Shown piece by piece: positions 9,573-22,313 of a stretch of 64,000 nt of DNA. The DNA is taken from the NCBI GenBank assembly GCA_002104905.1, contig MCFE01000342.1:1-64000 (forward strand), written 5' to 3'. The notes beneath the pieces were generated by a model that was given only the letters and a program-made list of their open reading frames with translations, was not told the DNA's origin and did not search any database. This stretch comes from Basidiobolus meristosporus CBS 931.73 (Eukaryota > Basidiobolomycota > Basidiobolomycetes > Basidiobolales > Basidiobolaceae). Position 1 is the stretch's first letter; each line of letters begins with the position of its first letter. Made by a program: the position numbers and the translations under genes.

Positions 9573-12500
9573 ATGAGTAACAACATCAAGGTGGTGGTGC
9601 GCTGTCGTCCTCTTAATGCTAGAGGTGCCTTTCCCAACTACCACATTACCTCGTCCCCGATACAGCCACTAATGCATTTATCCCAATAGAGAAAACCAGG
9701 GGGGCGACTTGTCTCATTCAAATGAAGGACAATCAAACCATCATTACCAAGCCTGACGACCAAACCACCAAGTCCTTCGCTTTTGACAAATCCTATTGGT
9801 CAGCCAACAAGGAAGACGACAATTACGCTTCACAAAGGGTACTGTACAACGATCTGGGTGAAGAGCTACTAAACCATGCTTTCGAAGGATACAACACGTG
9901 TATTTTCGCATGTAAGTCCTCCCTCGACGTTTTCCCCATGGCAAGAGTCCGCCCAAGCGAGCCATAGCTTAATGAAACACGTATTGACTCAGCGTCCCTT
10001 TTCCATTCCTCTAGATGGCCAAACGGGCTCCGGAAAATCATATTCCATGGTTTGTTGCCAGCTTTGATTTGTTTGAGGTGCGGGGCAGCGACTAAGTTAA
10101 CCTTGTAGATGGGCTATGGTGAGGACAAAGGCATTATCCCACTGACTTGCAACGAGCTGTTCAACCGGATCAATGCCAACAACGAACCTAACCTGAAGAT
10201 CAACGTGCAGGTCTCCTACATGGAGATTTACTGCGAGAGAGTCCGGGATCTGTTGAATCCCAAGGCCAAAGGAAACATGAAGGTCCGCGAGCATCCTAGC
10301 ATGGGGCCTTATGTCGAGGACCTATCCAAGCTGATGGTCACCTCCTTTGCAGATATCGAGGCTCTGATGGACGCTGGTAACAAGGTCACCCATAGCTCCA
10401 AGTAGAATCACCCCCACAGCATGTCGTTTAATCTTTTGACAACGCAACAGTCTCGTACAGTGGCCGCAACCAACATGAACGAAACGTCCAGCCGGTCCCA
10501 CGCGGTGTTCACGCTGATCCTCACTCAGGTCAGGAGCGACGCGGAGACCAAAATGTCGACGGAAAAAGTCTCCAAAATCAGGTAAGCCAGCCCCAGTTGC
10601 TTACCACCCTTGTAGCCAAGCTTCTAAGCTCGTGTTGCTGGCATGGCTAGTCTGGTAGATCTTGCTGGTAGCGAGCGAGCCGACTCCACCGGGGCCACGG
10701 GAACCCGGCTGAAAGAAGGGGCCAACATCAATAAATCGCTCACCACCCTCGGCAAAGTAATCTCAGCGTTGGCTGAACAATCCACCAAGCGCGGCAAAAA
10801 GAAGGACGAGTTTGTGCCGTACAGAGATTCGGTAATTACTGCCTAGCCCATAGCAACCACACACCTGTCCATTCTAACCTGCCGGGAGTAGATATTGACA
10901 TGGCTGCTCAAAGACTCCCTTGGTGGGAACTCAAAGACTGCCATGATCGCAGCCATCTCCCCCGCCGATTACGACGAAACCCTGAGTACTCTACGCTATG
11001 CCGACCGGGCCAAGAAGATCCAGAACAAGGCGGTCGTCAACGAAGACCCCAACGCCCGAATGATCCGCGAATTAAAGGAAGAGCTCCAGCAGCTCCGCAC
11101 CAAGCTGTCCTCGTACGATCCTAACGAGTCCGGGGCCCCCTCTAGCCCCGCACTCAAGATCCGCGACCAATTGCAGGCTTCCGAGAAGCTTATGGCTGAG
11201 CTTAACGAGTCGTGGGAGGACAAGCTGAAGAAGACCCAGTCGATCCAGGAGGAGAGAGAGAGGACACTGGAGGAGCTCGGCATAGCGATCGAGAAAAACC
11301 AGGTTGGCTTGTATTCCCCCAAGCGAGTGCCACATCTGGTCAACCTGAACGAGGATCCGCTGATGTCAGAGTGTCTCGTGTACAATCTCAAGCCCGGTGT
11401 TACCCGAGTCGGTAAGCTGGACTCAGACCAGCCGGCGGATATACGACTGAGTGGGTCTGGCATCTTGGATCAGCACTGCGAGTTCAACAACAACAAAGGG
11501 GTGGTCACGCTGACCGCCACCGAGGGGAGCACAACCATGGTGAACGGACGAAGGGTGACAAGTCCCAAGCGATTGAAGTCCGGCTTCCGGATCATTCTGG
11601 GGGGCAATCACGTGTTTCGATTCAACAATCCCGAGGAGGTCCGGAAGGAGCGCGATCTACAGAAGTGCGCCCTGAACAACGCCATTTCCCCTGACGAAGA
11701 GTATCGTCCGGAGTCACCCACCTCCTCCGTTTCCATGGCATCGGAGGTGATTGACTGGAGCTATGCGTGGAAGGAGGTGGCAGGGTACACGCAAAACAGC
11801 ACCATGACGCCGGTGCCTCTGTCGCTGGGTGAAGTCAGCCCCGAAGAGCTCGCTACCATCACCAGTCCTGGGCCAGCCCGGATGGAGTTCGAGGTGAAGC
11901 TTCACCTAGCCCGAAGCGAGATGCAGCAACAGCTGGAGAACCAAAAGAGAGGCTACGAGGAGAAGCTGCAGAAGCTGGCGTCTTCGTCCTCAGGCGAGGC
12001 GGTGTTGCAGAAGGAGACCCTGGAGGAGAAGCTCAGGGAGACTCAGGAGAAGATGGAGAAGATGCTGACCACGCAAAAGGAGGAGTACGAAAGGAAGATC
12101 AAGCGGCTGTCCTCCACTGCAGCCATCACCAACCTATTCAAACCCCCAATCATCTACACGGAGCGAGAGAAGCAGCTGATCCACTGGGTGCTGGGCAAAA
12201 TGCGGGCGCGAAGAACGGTCAACATGGCGGAGACGATCCTCTCGAACGCAGTGTTTCTTAAAGAGGCCAACGTCATAAGCAGGGAGCTCGACAAGCATGT
12301 GATCTATCAGTTCACCGTGGTGGAGGATTATCCGTTCATTCAGCCCATTTCATTCTGGGAAAGCATGTCTGCCTTGAACCAGTACAGCAATCAGGAGGAC
12401 GCGGATCTGTTCGCCTCGAAGAAGCCGTGCATCGGGGTCAAGGTCGTTGACATGAAGCATGAGGTGATCTACACTTGGTCCGTAGAGAAGCTCAAGGCCC

Positions 12501-14866
12501 GTCTACAGCGCATGCGACAACTCTATAACTACATCGATCAACCAACCTACCGCAAGCACTTCAACTTCGAGGAGCCCTTCTACGAAAATCCCCCCACCGG
12601 GTTTACCTTTATCGGCAGCGCTGCGGTCCACATGAAAAACCTTCTTTGGCGCATTCCGCAGCAGCATCACATATCCGTGCTGTGCCGCTCCACTGGACGC
12701 ACGTTGGGATCCTGTCGGGTGGCACTAACCCCGAAGCCCACCAGAGACTCTGGCTATTCCAGCACAATGTACAGCAGTGGAAGCCTGACGGGCAACCAGA
12801 GCATCGACGCCACTGAGGCACCAGGCGGGAGCCAACGGGTGAGGATTGGGGATCAGATTCTCTTCGAGGTGACCATCATCGAGGTCTCTGGACTATCCGA
12901 GGAGGAGTTCACCCAGGTCCACTGTCAGTTTAGACTCGCTAGCTTTGGTGGCGTGGAGTGGCTCTCTGAAAACGACAAGATCTTCGCGACCGATCCGGTG
13001 AGTGACTTCGAAGACTCGCCCATCTACTTTGGCTATCACCAAACCATCGGCCTGACCGTGACGGAGAAGGTCCAAGACCAGCTGAACAACCAGCTCCTCG
13101 TTTTCGAGGTGTTTGGCCGCGCGAAGGTGAAGGTTCTTTCGAGCATAGAGCAGTGGGATGTTCAGCGTGAAGAGGCTAAGCAGTCGAGTGCCGACTCTTC
13201 GGGGGGCCCTACTCCGGATCAGTCAAAGCCGTTGGAGAGAAGGTCTGACGAGGAGCTGTTTGCTGAAGAACTCCACGATGTCCTGAGCTGGGTCCAGGTG
13301 TGTGAGTTGGGCTCTACTGGGGACTATGCGCCAGTGCCAGTTCAGACGGAGAACTCCAAGGACTCTGGGGTGTTTCTATTGAAGCAAGGGATCCAGCGGC
13401 GAATTATGCTGACGCTTGCTCACAACAGTGGCCATCTATTCGAATGGACCAAGGTGAAGCGAATGTCAGTTGGCCAAGTAAGGCTTCTCGAGAATCGGGC
13501 TCGCATTGTAGAGTCGAACGCTCGGAAGGATATTGAGCTGAGCTTGGTCCCATCGCAAACCGTGGTGTTCAAGCAAGATGGAACCAGCAATATCATCGTG
13601 CAGGCGTCGTGGGATAGCTCGCTCCACGACTCAATCTTTCTCAATCGAACCACAGCATCGAACCATCGAGTGCTTCTGACTCTGAATTGGGAAGTGGAGG
13701 CGCTAAGAGTGAGTGAGCCCATCTGCTTTAGCATGGATATCGCGGTTCAAATTCAGGGACGCGAGTCACGCACCTTAACGAAAGGCCTGATGGGCTTCCT
13801 TAGTTCAAGCAAACAGCTCGGAAAGGTCAGCGGGATTTTCCAAGTGACCCTCAAGCCTCCAATGACCAGGAAGCATACCGAGTTGTGGCGTATGAATACG
13901 GCCTCCACGTACGTTCGAGGGGAGGAGTTCTTGGGGAGCTGGAAGCCTCGCGGGGTATCCATGGTGTCCGAATACAGAGCGACAAGCGAGCGAATTCGAA
14001 AAATCGAACTCTCGGAAGCTACTCGTCAGCACCTTCAGCTGTTGGAGAAATGGGACAGTAAGAGCACCTACTCCACTGACATCTCTTCGGAGGAGCTTTG
14101 CAGAAAAGTGATCGATCTATGGATGCGACCCACACGAAATCCTGACGAGGTAGGGCGGCTCCCTTTCTCATTGCCTACCGGATAAACTAACCATTGCTCC
14201 ACCCCCTTCCAGATCGTAATCGATCCCAATCCGCCTGTACCCGAGGATTTGGATATCGGCGAGATGGCCGAATCACCAGAAGGAGAGGACGAAACGAAGC
14301 AGCAACTCGTCATTCCTTCAACCTCGATCAAAGATCAAGTGAAGTTGACAGCCCATGTGCGACTGGTTAACAAGTGGTATGTTAGCCAAGCCTCTTTTAC
14401 GTGACAGGTAGTCAGCATTGACCTGCTTCCATTAGCGATACGATAGCGAAGAAAGGTTATCTGTTCTATCCCGAGAACTCCCAGGACACCTGGCTAAAGA
14501 AGTGGTTTGTCATTCGCCGGTAACCGATCCTCAGCTACACCCCGGTAGACGGACCAGGCTAACCGAGTTTCATCGATCTAGACCTTACATGTTCATGTAC
14601 AGCAGCAACTCTGAGAATGACGAACAAGCAGTAATCAACCTGACCGCCGTTCGTGTCGACTACAAGAAGGACCTTGAAAACATGCTACAGGTGAGCAGTG
14701 CTCTTTATCGTTCCGACCCTGGCGCATCACTCACCATCTTCCTTAGCGCAAGCATGTCTTTGCTATCTACACCGCTCATAATTCATACCTGCTCCAAGCC
14801 TCCTCGCAGGCTGAAATGGACGATTGGATAGGTCAGATTGATCAATGGTATCATGCGCTGACCTGA
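9573..14866 (+). CDS. unc104: Kinesin-3 motor protein (Unc104/KIF1 type)
   Basis: Eleven exons: 9573-9624, 9690-9911, 10015-10049, 10109-10384, 10451-10581, 10651-10831, 10892-14149, 14213-14376, 14436-14519, 14582-14690, 14747-14866. Together they give 1543 residues with all phases consistent. Motor domain: [12 protein letters not shown] at the start, P-loop GQTGSGKS (about 93-100), SSRSHAVF (switch I) and DLAGSERA (switch II). The neck carries the family signature [15 protein letters not shown]. An FHA domain follows (about 460-560, with RVG and GS..LDQHCEF). Coiled-coil lies at about 635-710, then the KIF1B-type stalk, a DUF3694-like region and a C-terminal PH domain (about 1430-1540, KKGYLFYP...MDDWIGQI). 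The protein transports vesicles or endosomes towards microtubule plus ends. Its PH domain binds phosphoinositides. Fungal Unc104 proteins are about 1,600 residues, so it is full length. Confidence 0.96.
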
Positions 14867-15029
14867 TCGTCTAGCCTTATCCCCATGTATTCCTCCATAA
14901 CCCTCATTCCCACACCCACAACCCTACCCCTACCAACTCAACTAATTAGAGTCAAGTGGCCAGGTGCAAATGCCGGATACTCGACGAGCCAATTTTCTAA
15001 TAAATCTCTGGTACTTTATTGATGACTGC

Positions 15030-18000
15030 TTATACGGCCATCTTGGCGATTCGGGATTCCAGGGCCTCGATTTTCCCACAGGTGTCGGTGATGAGCTTGG
15101 TCCTACGGATGAGATGGCGTGAGGGATTGTTACCAACAGTGAACATACGTCGCATACTAACTCTTGCGCAAGCGCGTGGTGGACCTTGCTGAGTTGCGCC
15201 TCGCTCAGGTGCTTGGGCGCGGCTGCGGGGCGGTATGGGTTTGGTTTGGACGTCTTGGCCTCCAACTCCTGCTTGAGTTGGTTCAGCTGTGTGGTGATCT
15301 GGGCGGGAACAAATGTGAGTAACGCTGTGGGCGAATATTCACCAGCTGTGTTGGGCTACCTTGTGCATTCTGCTCTGGTAGCCAGAAGGTCCGCGCAATT
15401 TGTGTTCGATCGTCTTGAGCTCCTTGAAGTATTTCGTCTCGTACTCGCTCAACGTGGGCTCGTGCTGGTCGATCAAGGTCTGCAGCAGGCTGTCCATCCG
15501 CAGCGTGAGCTTCTTCTGGTTCTCTCTTAGTTTATCCACCTTCTGGCCCACCTCCGTCTCCTTTTCCCTCAGGTCCCCGTGGACGATCTTCGACACTTCC
15601 GAGAGCTTGGTCAGCTGCCGGTGGAACTCCTTGATCTGTAGGTTGATCCTAGGAAAGGGATGAGTCGATTGTTCAGCGTGGCGCAAGTCTATCTGTCTAT
15701 GGCCTACCTTTGACAGATGGAGTTGTGTGCATTCACCACCACGTGGGCATCGTCTCTTAGCCTCTCCACCATCTGTCCCAAAAATCTCAGGCTTTCCTCG
15801 TCCATCTTGAGCTGCTTCCCCTTGTGGTTGGGGGGCAGCACAATGCGTGGCTGGCGAGTGAGTCCCTGGAAATTACCCAATGCCTCCGGTGGCGTGTACG
15901 TGGGGAGGGGGAGGAGTGGGATGTATGATGTCTCCGAGGATTCCTCGCTTTCTTTCAGGTGAGATGAGGCTGTCGGGATCTGTACTCGGAGGGCCAATTC
16001 CATTCCAACGAATTGGAAGGATGACGTCATGATCAGCAGCGAATAGGTCAGATAGACGTCACTAACAACTGCCAAACCGACGATAGGTGCGGGTTGACTG
16101 AACGAATGCTGGTGAGCAATTGGGCTTCACCGGGGCCGGGGGGATGCACTTACCTTGATTTCAGCGGACGAGTATTGACAATCCAGTAGACTTCGGATGG
16201 GATGTTCTTCTTCAGGAAGTGGGAAAGGTCGTCAGTTTGGCTTGCTTTTTGGAGCTCCTCTTGCCAGGCTTTGGTAACGATGCTATGGGCCCCGGCTTCG
16301 TGGAAGCAATAGAAGGTGTCCGGATAAACCGGGTCCAATACCAGCGATGGGTGGTTCTGGATAGACATGCTGCTTTGCTCACTGGGGTCCTTCTCGCCAA
16401 ATGTGTCAATCAGCCCCAAGTTGATGGATTCGTATACCGCAAGCACGGGCAGCTCTTCGTCTTCTATCAGCTAGACAATCTGATTCAGTACTTGGATACA
16501 TGGGAATGTCCATGACCACACTTACGTCTTGCCCCACATCCCACTGAGCAGTGACTGGCTCTACTTCTAAACATATATCGATCTTGCCATCGCCAAAAGC
16601 AATGGCCAAGATTCCAACGGGATCCGCATCGACGTACAACAGGTCCGACGCTTCGATGTCGTCGTCGGAGATTTCGACCGGTGCCGGTTGCAGCAAATAA
16701 GGCCCTTGGACGAGAGGCTGTGCGCGCACGGATTTCGGCTTAATGATATGTACAAGTTCCTCTTCTGACTCTTGCCCCTCCGCGCCAAACGCCAGGATGT
16801 CGGTGTTTAGCAATCTTGCGTTGTCGACGACCTCGTTGATCCAGTAACTCTGCAGTGATTCCTGGGTGATCTCTATGTCATCGGTGAAAACGCTTCGATT
16901 CAAGAACTGGGGGATTTGTTGGCTTTGGACCAATGCCGATAGATTCGACAGAAGTCCCTTGGAGCAAACGCTAAACCGCTTCGTGAGTCGCTTTCTCCAC
17001 TGGAACCTTGACAAGCAGTTGAGACACTTACCTAGCTTTGGGCATCAGTGGACACAACGAGTAAACATCCCCATTTCTCATCAGAACGTAGGCAGTAAAT
17101 GGTCCCCAATCCTTCTTCGCCGATCCGAAGCAAAAGGAGACTGCCTCTTTGCCATCGCTCTCTGCGCTGTATGTGTTTCTTCCTGAGAATCCGGAAGCAA
17201 GATCATTTCGGGCAAAGTCGAAGCTCTGCTCAGGCTCCTCAATGTCGCTAGCAATGTCGTACATCCTGATGTTGACGAGAAGAAAGGGGTAAACGGCTGG
17301 CCTCTTCTTGGGACGAATCCAGGGTGGGCTTACCTTAGGATTCCGTCTTTGGTTAGTATCACGAGTTCCGAGCTTCCCTCGCTTAGTGGATGCCACAAAG
17401 CCTTCACTATGGGTGAGGAGGTTGTGTCTCGGTGGTAGTAGCTACCAATGCTCATCAATCTGTGGAATAGGTTAGCACCTCCAACTCCACCTCCATTCGC
17501 ATCCAGCAAACCAGTACCTGCAAGGGATTCTCTGACTCTTCATCCGGTAATATCCAGGTCTTGGTAAAGTCAAGACCATCACGTTATGTGAGCCGACCAC
17601 AGCCATCAGCTTGCCGTTGCCGTTGATAACGAGCTTCTGGATAGGGAAGGGAATGGCCTCCACGTCAAGGATCTAGGTCTATCGGGTCAGCCGTGTTCTC
17701 GATTAGGGGAATAGGTCGGGAGGCACCTACTTTGTACGAAGGTTCCACTAGCTTCGAACCTTTCGTTTGACTCGTCAGTTTTAGGAAATAATCTTTGCAT
17801 TCTTTGAGATTCAGCACACGAATGGTGTTGTCCACTGCTACGAATAGGTCGCTCTCTCTAACTACAATGCGTGCTTGGCTCGTTCGCCCCGAAACCTTTT
17901 CCTGTAACCTAGTTGAAAGTGGGTATGGCGAGTTATTATCCGCTGAGAGTAACCGCGTGACATCCATAAATAGCCCTCACTTTTTTTGCTCCTTCTCCCA

Positions 18001-18173
18001 TACCTTCAGCTCTTGATTGTTCAGGGAGAATATTGGATGATCACCGAGCGAGGTCAACCAATCCTCAGGTGCGTGTGTTTTGGCTTGGTGGGGGAAGGGA
18101 GGAAGCAAGGTTCGTTAGCACAGTGCGGGCGAGAAGTGATCCTAGATCTCTGTCGAAAGGGAGACTTACACAT
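15030..18173 (-). CDS. NUP82: Nucleoporin of the Nup82/Nup88 family
   Basis: Twelve exons on minus: 18173-18170, 18083-17981, 17908-17731, 17672-17518, 17459-17334, 17265-17032, 16970-16526, 16470-16154, 16097-15708, 15648-15360, 15298-15162, 15102-15030. They give 816 residues with every phase consistent. The first coding exon is four bases (ATGT). The start reads MSKTHAPEDWLTSLGDHPIF, the conserved N-terminal blade of this family. A seven-blade propeller follows, including KDWGPFTAYVLMRNGDVYSL and the blade with DPVYPDTFYCFHEAGAH. The C-terminal third (about 640-816) is coiled-coil. Nup82/Nup88 sits on the cytoplasmic face of the nuclear pore with Nup159/Nup214 and Nsp1 and supports mRNA export. 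It is tail-to-tail with UNC104 and head-to-head with the uL1m gene. Confidence 0.92.
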
Positions 18174-18307
18174 GACTTCACTGGTGCAACAAGTTGGTTC
18201 AACAGTATAGTAGGCACACAACAGTACCTTGGCTATGTTTATTTCGACTGGTATTTTGATATGTATCTCCACCCATTCCGCATATCTCCAAACCATCCTG
18301 TCTTATG

Positions 18308-18315
18308 TCACGTGA
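18308..18315. promoter_or_regulatory. Palindromic E-box TCACGTGA in a divergent promoter
   Basis: An eight-base palindrome containing CACGTG lies between NUP82 (start 18173, minus) and MRPL1 (start 18547, plus). CACGTG is bound by Cbf1/USF-class bHLH factors. A CACGTG-type bHLH gene lies 4 kb away at 22314, but any link is inference. Confidence 0.45.
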
Positions 18316-18546
18316 CAAACCGGAAAAAATCATGGGCAATAAGGAAGTAGCGGAGGGAAAATACGGGGAAAGGGGACGGAATCCGAGGATTTCGGGCGCA
18401 TGGCCAGAAATCTTTTTCAATTTTTTCCCTGGACTCCAGATTTACCTGTGAGACTGACAAAAAGTTTTTTCCTCCAGCGCATAGTGGTGTGAGATATTTG
18501 GTGAAGTCCAACCAGCCCCGTTGAAACTGGTATTCTCGTGTCCAAC

Positions 18547-19656
18547 ATGTTAGGAAGAACTCTGCTCAGTCGTGCCGCCCTCCCCGCCCTTCAGTTACCC
18601 GCGCTTGCCCCGAGGGCAGTCGCTGCTCCAGTATTCGCTCAGGTATTTGAGTTGGTTGTTGGTCCAGTGGAAGGCTTCGTGAATCCTTTGCTGACTTTTC
18701 CCCTCTTCCTGTCCCCGAACCCAAGGTTTCCACCCGTGAGTATCATATCAAGAAGAAGAAGAACAAGAAGGCCGGCGAAAACCCCAACGCCCTTCCCCTC
18801 GCAAAGGCCATTCCCATAATTAAGGTAGCGTTTCCAACGAAGTGGGGTTGTTGTCATGGAGGCTAAACCTCCCCACGTATCTAGGCCTTCGCAGTAGGCA
18901 AGCCAAACCACTCCCTGGAATTGCATGTGAAGTGCCTTAAAGACAAGACCATTTCTCACATCAAGGGTTCCCTCCAACTCCCCAAGGGTTTGAGAAAGGA
19001 AACCGTCATCCTTGTGTTTGCCGAAGTAAGTTCACCACGAACCCCGGACTGAATCCCCGTCTAACCAAATCCCCCACTTTCCAAGGGTAAGGCTGCTCAA
19101 GAAGCCATCGCTGCCGGAGCTCAAATCGTCGGTGGCGCCGAGCTGATCCCCCAGGTAAGCGTGGAATGCGTGACAGACGACAGGAGAGCCGCAGCTAACC
19201 CGCCCGGCCATCCATCTAGATCCAAGAAGGAAAACTGCAATTCGACAAATGTATCTCCACCCCCGCCCTGTTCCCACAGGTCACCAAGATCGCTCGTATC
19301 CTTGGTCCGAAGGGTTTAATGCCTACCGTGAAGAAGGGCACGGTCACCGACGAGGTTGGCAACGCCATCAGGGGATCCAAGGATGTCTTTGACTTCATGG
19401 CCGACAGCCGTGGTGTGATTCACACCGCCATCGGTAGAGTAAGTAGCGAATGAAGAGATGCTGATGCCCTCACTGCGCACCATTCTAACCAGCCCCCTTT
19501 CTCCAGGTCGGATGGTCAGACGACGAGGTCGAGAGCAACATCCGCGCGTTCATGAAAGAAGTTCGCCAAGTGGGCAAGACCGTCAAGAAAGGGTTCATCC
19601 AAAGAGTGCACGTATGCTCCAGCGTCGGGCCCGGCGTGCTCTTGTCGGACGTCTAA
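18547..19656 (+). CDS. MRPL1: Mitochondrial large-subunit ribosomal protein uL1m
   Basis: Six exons, 18547-18642, 18726-18824, 18885-19025, 19086-19154, 19220-19438 and 19507-19656, give 257 residues. The first 32 residues are rich in Arg, Ala and Leu with no acidic residue (MLGRTLLSRAALPAL...), a typical mitochondrial presequence. The L1 signature region is visible as KIARILGPKGLMPTVKKGTV (about 165-184). FAEGKAAQEAIAAGAQIVGG comes before it and GWSDDEV after. uL1 forms the mobile L1 stalk that guides deacylated tRNA out of the E site. Bacterial L1 is about 230 residues, so with the presequence this is full length. It is divergent from NUP82. Confidence 0.93.
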
Positions 19657-19856
19657 TCCCGCATCTTCATAATCATCTCTTATTGCATCATCAACACAAC
19701 CATTGATTGCCACTGATTGTTAGAATTCCTTCTCTTTATCTCCTCTTAAATAAATCAAGTTGTTACCCAAATCAATCCCGACCCTCAAAAATTCTATCCC
19801 TCATTTCCCACCCTATAAGTGGTGACGGGTCTCACTGTTGCGAGCTGCACTTTAGA

Positions 19857-21267
19857 ATGCTGAACTTGGAGGAATGCATCGAGCGGCTGTTCAAACGTCA
19901 GCTGCTGGCAGAGCCCGTGGTCAAAGAGTTGTGTGAAAAGACCAAGGAGCTGCTGTTACAAGAAAGTAACGTGGTCCACATCAAAACCCCAGTGACCGTG
20001 GTGGGGGACATTCACGGGTAAGACTCGCTTCCTACTGTGTTCCAGTGCTTCGTCCTCTTTTCGTAGCTGCGAGCCTCCACGCCATCCAACTTCTAAGATC
20101 CCCCACTTACCCAGCCTCTTCTCCCTCCCCATGCAACAGACAGTTTGACGACCTGCTGGAGATCTTCCGAATCGGAGGCTACTGCCCAGACACTAACTAC
20201 CTCTTTCTTGGTAAACCGCCCCTCTTTACGCCTGCTTTATGTGCTTGTTTTGACCGCTGACTTCAGGAGACTACGTCGATCGTGGGTATTACAGCGTCGA
20301 GACCATCTCCCTCTTGACCTGCCTAAAATTGCGCTATCCAAGTCGAGTCCATCTGATTCGAGGCAACCACGAATCAAGAGCCGTCACCCAGGTACACCCG
20401 TGAAGAGATTGGGCGTTCGCTGGTCACCCCTACTAACGTTGAGCTGCAACCCACCCGAAACCAGACCTACGGTTTCTATTCCGAATGTGTACGAAAATAC
20501 GGGACCGTGTCGGTCTGGCAGCACTTCACGGATATGTTCGATTTCCTCACTCTGTCCGTGGTGATAGACAACAGCATCTTTTGTGTCCACGGAGGTAATC
20601 TTGGTACCCAGTAAGGTGGGCGGAACGAACGTACTCACTCCCCACCCCTCCTCACCGTAGGCCTCTCCCCATCCATCCACACCATCGACCAGATCAAGGT
20701 GATCGACAGATACCGCGGTAGGTGGCACTGTTCAGACCCAATTCCATCGATTCCCTTTCTTACCGTCTCGTGGAAGAAATCCCGCATGAAGGCCCTATGG
20801 CTGACCTGATGTGGTCCGATCCGGACGCCGACAAGGAGGATTTCTCGCTGTCCCCTCGGTAGGTCACGAGAACCCCGTTTCTCTGATAGCGTGATTAACG
20901 GTATGTTCCTAGTGGAGCTGGGTACACCTTTGGTGCGGACGTAGTCAAGCGGTTCCTCCACCTGAACGACATGACACATATACTGCGCGCACATCAGTTG
21001 TGTATGGAGGGATACCAAGTAGGTTCAGTCGCTGCCTCGCGAAACAGCCAAGCCACTAACCTGTCACACCGCTAGGTGCTTTACGACGATCGATTATCCA
21101 CCGTGTGGTCGGCCCCTAATTATTGCTATAGATGCGGCAACATGGCCAGCATCCTGGAGGTTGGGTGCAACCTTGAGCGGTACTTCAACATCTTTGCCGC
21201 CGCGCCAGACAACGAATGGCCCAAGCATTATCAGGAGAAACCAAACACCACTGATTATTTCCTTTGA
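19857..21267 (+). CDS. PPG1: PP2A-like serine/threonine phosphatase catalytic subunit, Ppg1 type
   Basis: Eight exons, 19857-20017, 20140-20210, 20267-20391, 20465-20594, 20661-20717, 20777-20858, 20913-21018 and 21076-21267, give 307 residues. Metal-binding PPP motifs GDIHG, GDYVDRG and GNHESR are intact, with CVHGG and [11 protein letters not shown]. The C-terminus is DYFL, the methylated PP2A-type tail. Several stretches match yeast Ppg1 better than PP2A, PP4 or PP6: [47 protein letters not shown] and [16 protein letters not shown]. Yeast Ppg1 acts with the Far complex to restrain mitophagy and also affects glycogen storage. This protein lacks the acidic insertion of yeast Ppg1 and is close to the minimal 300-residue core. 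The gene follows MRPL1 by about 200 bp on the same strand. Confidence 0.92.
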
Positions 21268-22313
21268 TGCATCACTCTCCATTCACCGAAACCATGCCTG
21301 CACCTTCTACACCGTAATCAATCGGCTCCCACTTCCCCACAATGTCCAACGTTCGAAATCCATTGGAGTGCTTCGTGAGCGCACCAGCAAACTCCTACAT
21401 ATCGTCCTCCCTTCCCAGTTTCATGAACAAAGATTATGCAACCTGTCGCCACCCATTTTTAGAATAGGCTGAAACACCCTCGCTTACTCATAGTGATGAT
21501 TCTGTCCCTACCGAGTTTTCCCACATCTTCGCCTTTATTAGGCTTTGGTCAAGAGAATTGTTGCGAGTCAACGTTCCGACGATACAACACCACATCCAAA
21601 TCGGGAGCAGCCCCTTAATTCTATCCCAGCCCCAACCTCACTCTGACCCTGACCCTCGTCCGGGACCCTCTAGTAGATTCGGTTCGATCTGGGTCAGACC
21701 CAACCCCATCACTGGCATGCACCCTACTCTCCCACGTATTTACATCTGGTGTGTGCGCGAGCTTGAAGTTGATGACCTACATGGCGGGTCCAAGTTCATT
21801 TTATAAATCCAGTTTTACTTGAATGAGTGATTCCAGGTTCAACCCACTTGAGTTATCCGGGTGTGTGTACATAACAGGTTAGAGTGAGGCATGTGATCCG
21901 AGACACCCATCCAATCACGGTGATAGAGACGCCACAAGTGGATCCCGTTTGGAAACACAGCCAACGGGAAAGCCACTTAAAGTGGAACAGATGTCCACCC
22001 TTTAGAGAGAGATAGGTAAATGAGAATCAAGCGTAGGACTCGATACACTTGGGAGGAATCCGTACGCGAATCAGCTGAATGCTTGAAACACAATGATCAG
22101 ACAACCAAGGAGATGAACCGTTCCACGTGGTGAGCCCGTGCAGTAATCGAGCGCCCATAAATATTCACGGCACCACCGCTGATTTGGACCTTGCTTTATC
22201 ACCCGCAGGAATTCATGCGGATTTGTTACGACCAAAACCCATTCAACCTCACTCCCCACATCCCACCGCTTAGTCTTCCACCACACGCCCCGTTAGTCGA
22301 TATCCACTTCTTC
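21268..22313. other. About 1 kb intergenic region between PPG1 and the bHLH gene
   Basis: I see no supported gene. The last 200 bp include a CACGTG E-box (22134-22139) and an AT-rich element (cataaatattcac, about 22157), suiting a promoter for the bHLH gene. Confidence 0.45.
22134..22139. promoter_or_regulatory. CACGTG E-box upstream of the bHLH gene
   Basis: It lies 175 bp upstream of the bHLH start codon (22314). The encoded basic region has the His-Glu-Arg pattern that reads CACGTG, so autoregulation is possible. Confidence 0.4.

Noticed and set aside
10996-11463. Minus-strand frame of 155 codons in the kinesin
   Set aside because: Antisense to a conserved kinesin-3 exon; no independent support.
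19857-21267. PP2A, PP4 or PP6 catalytic subunit
   Set aside because: Several extended stretches fit Ppg1 better, especially at the N-terminus and around TIDQIK.
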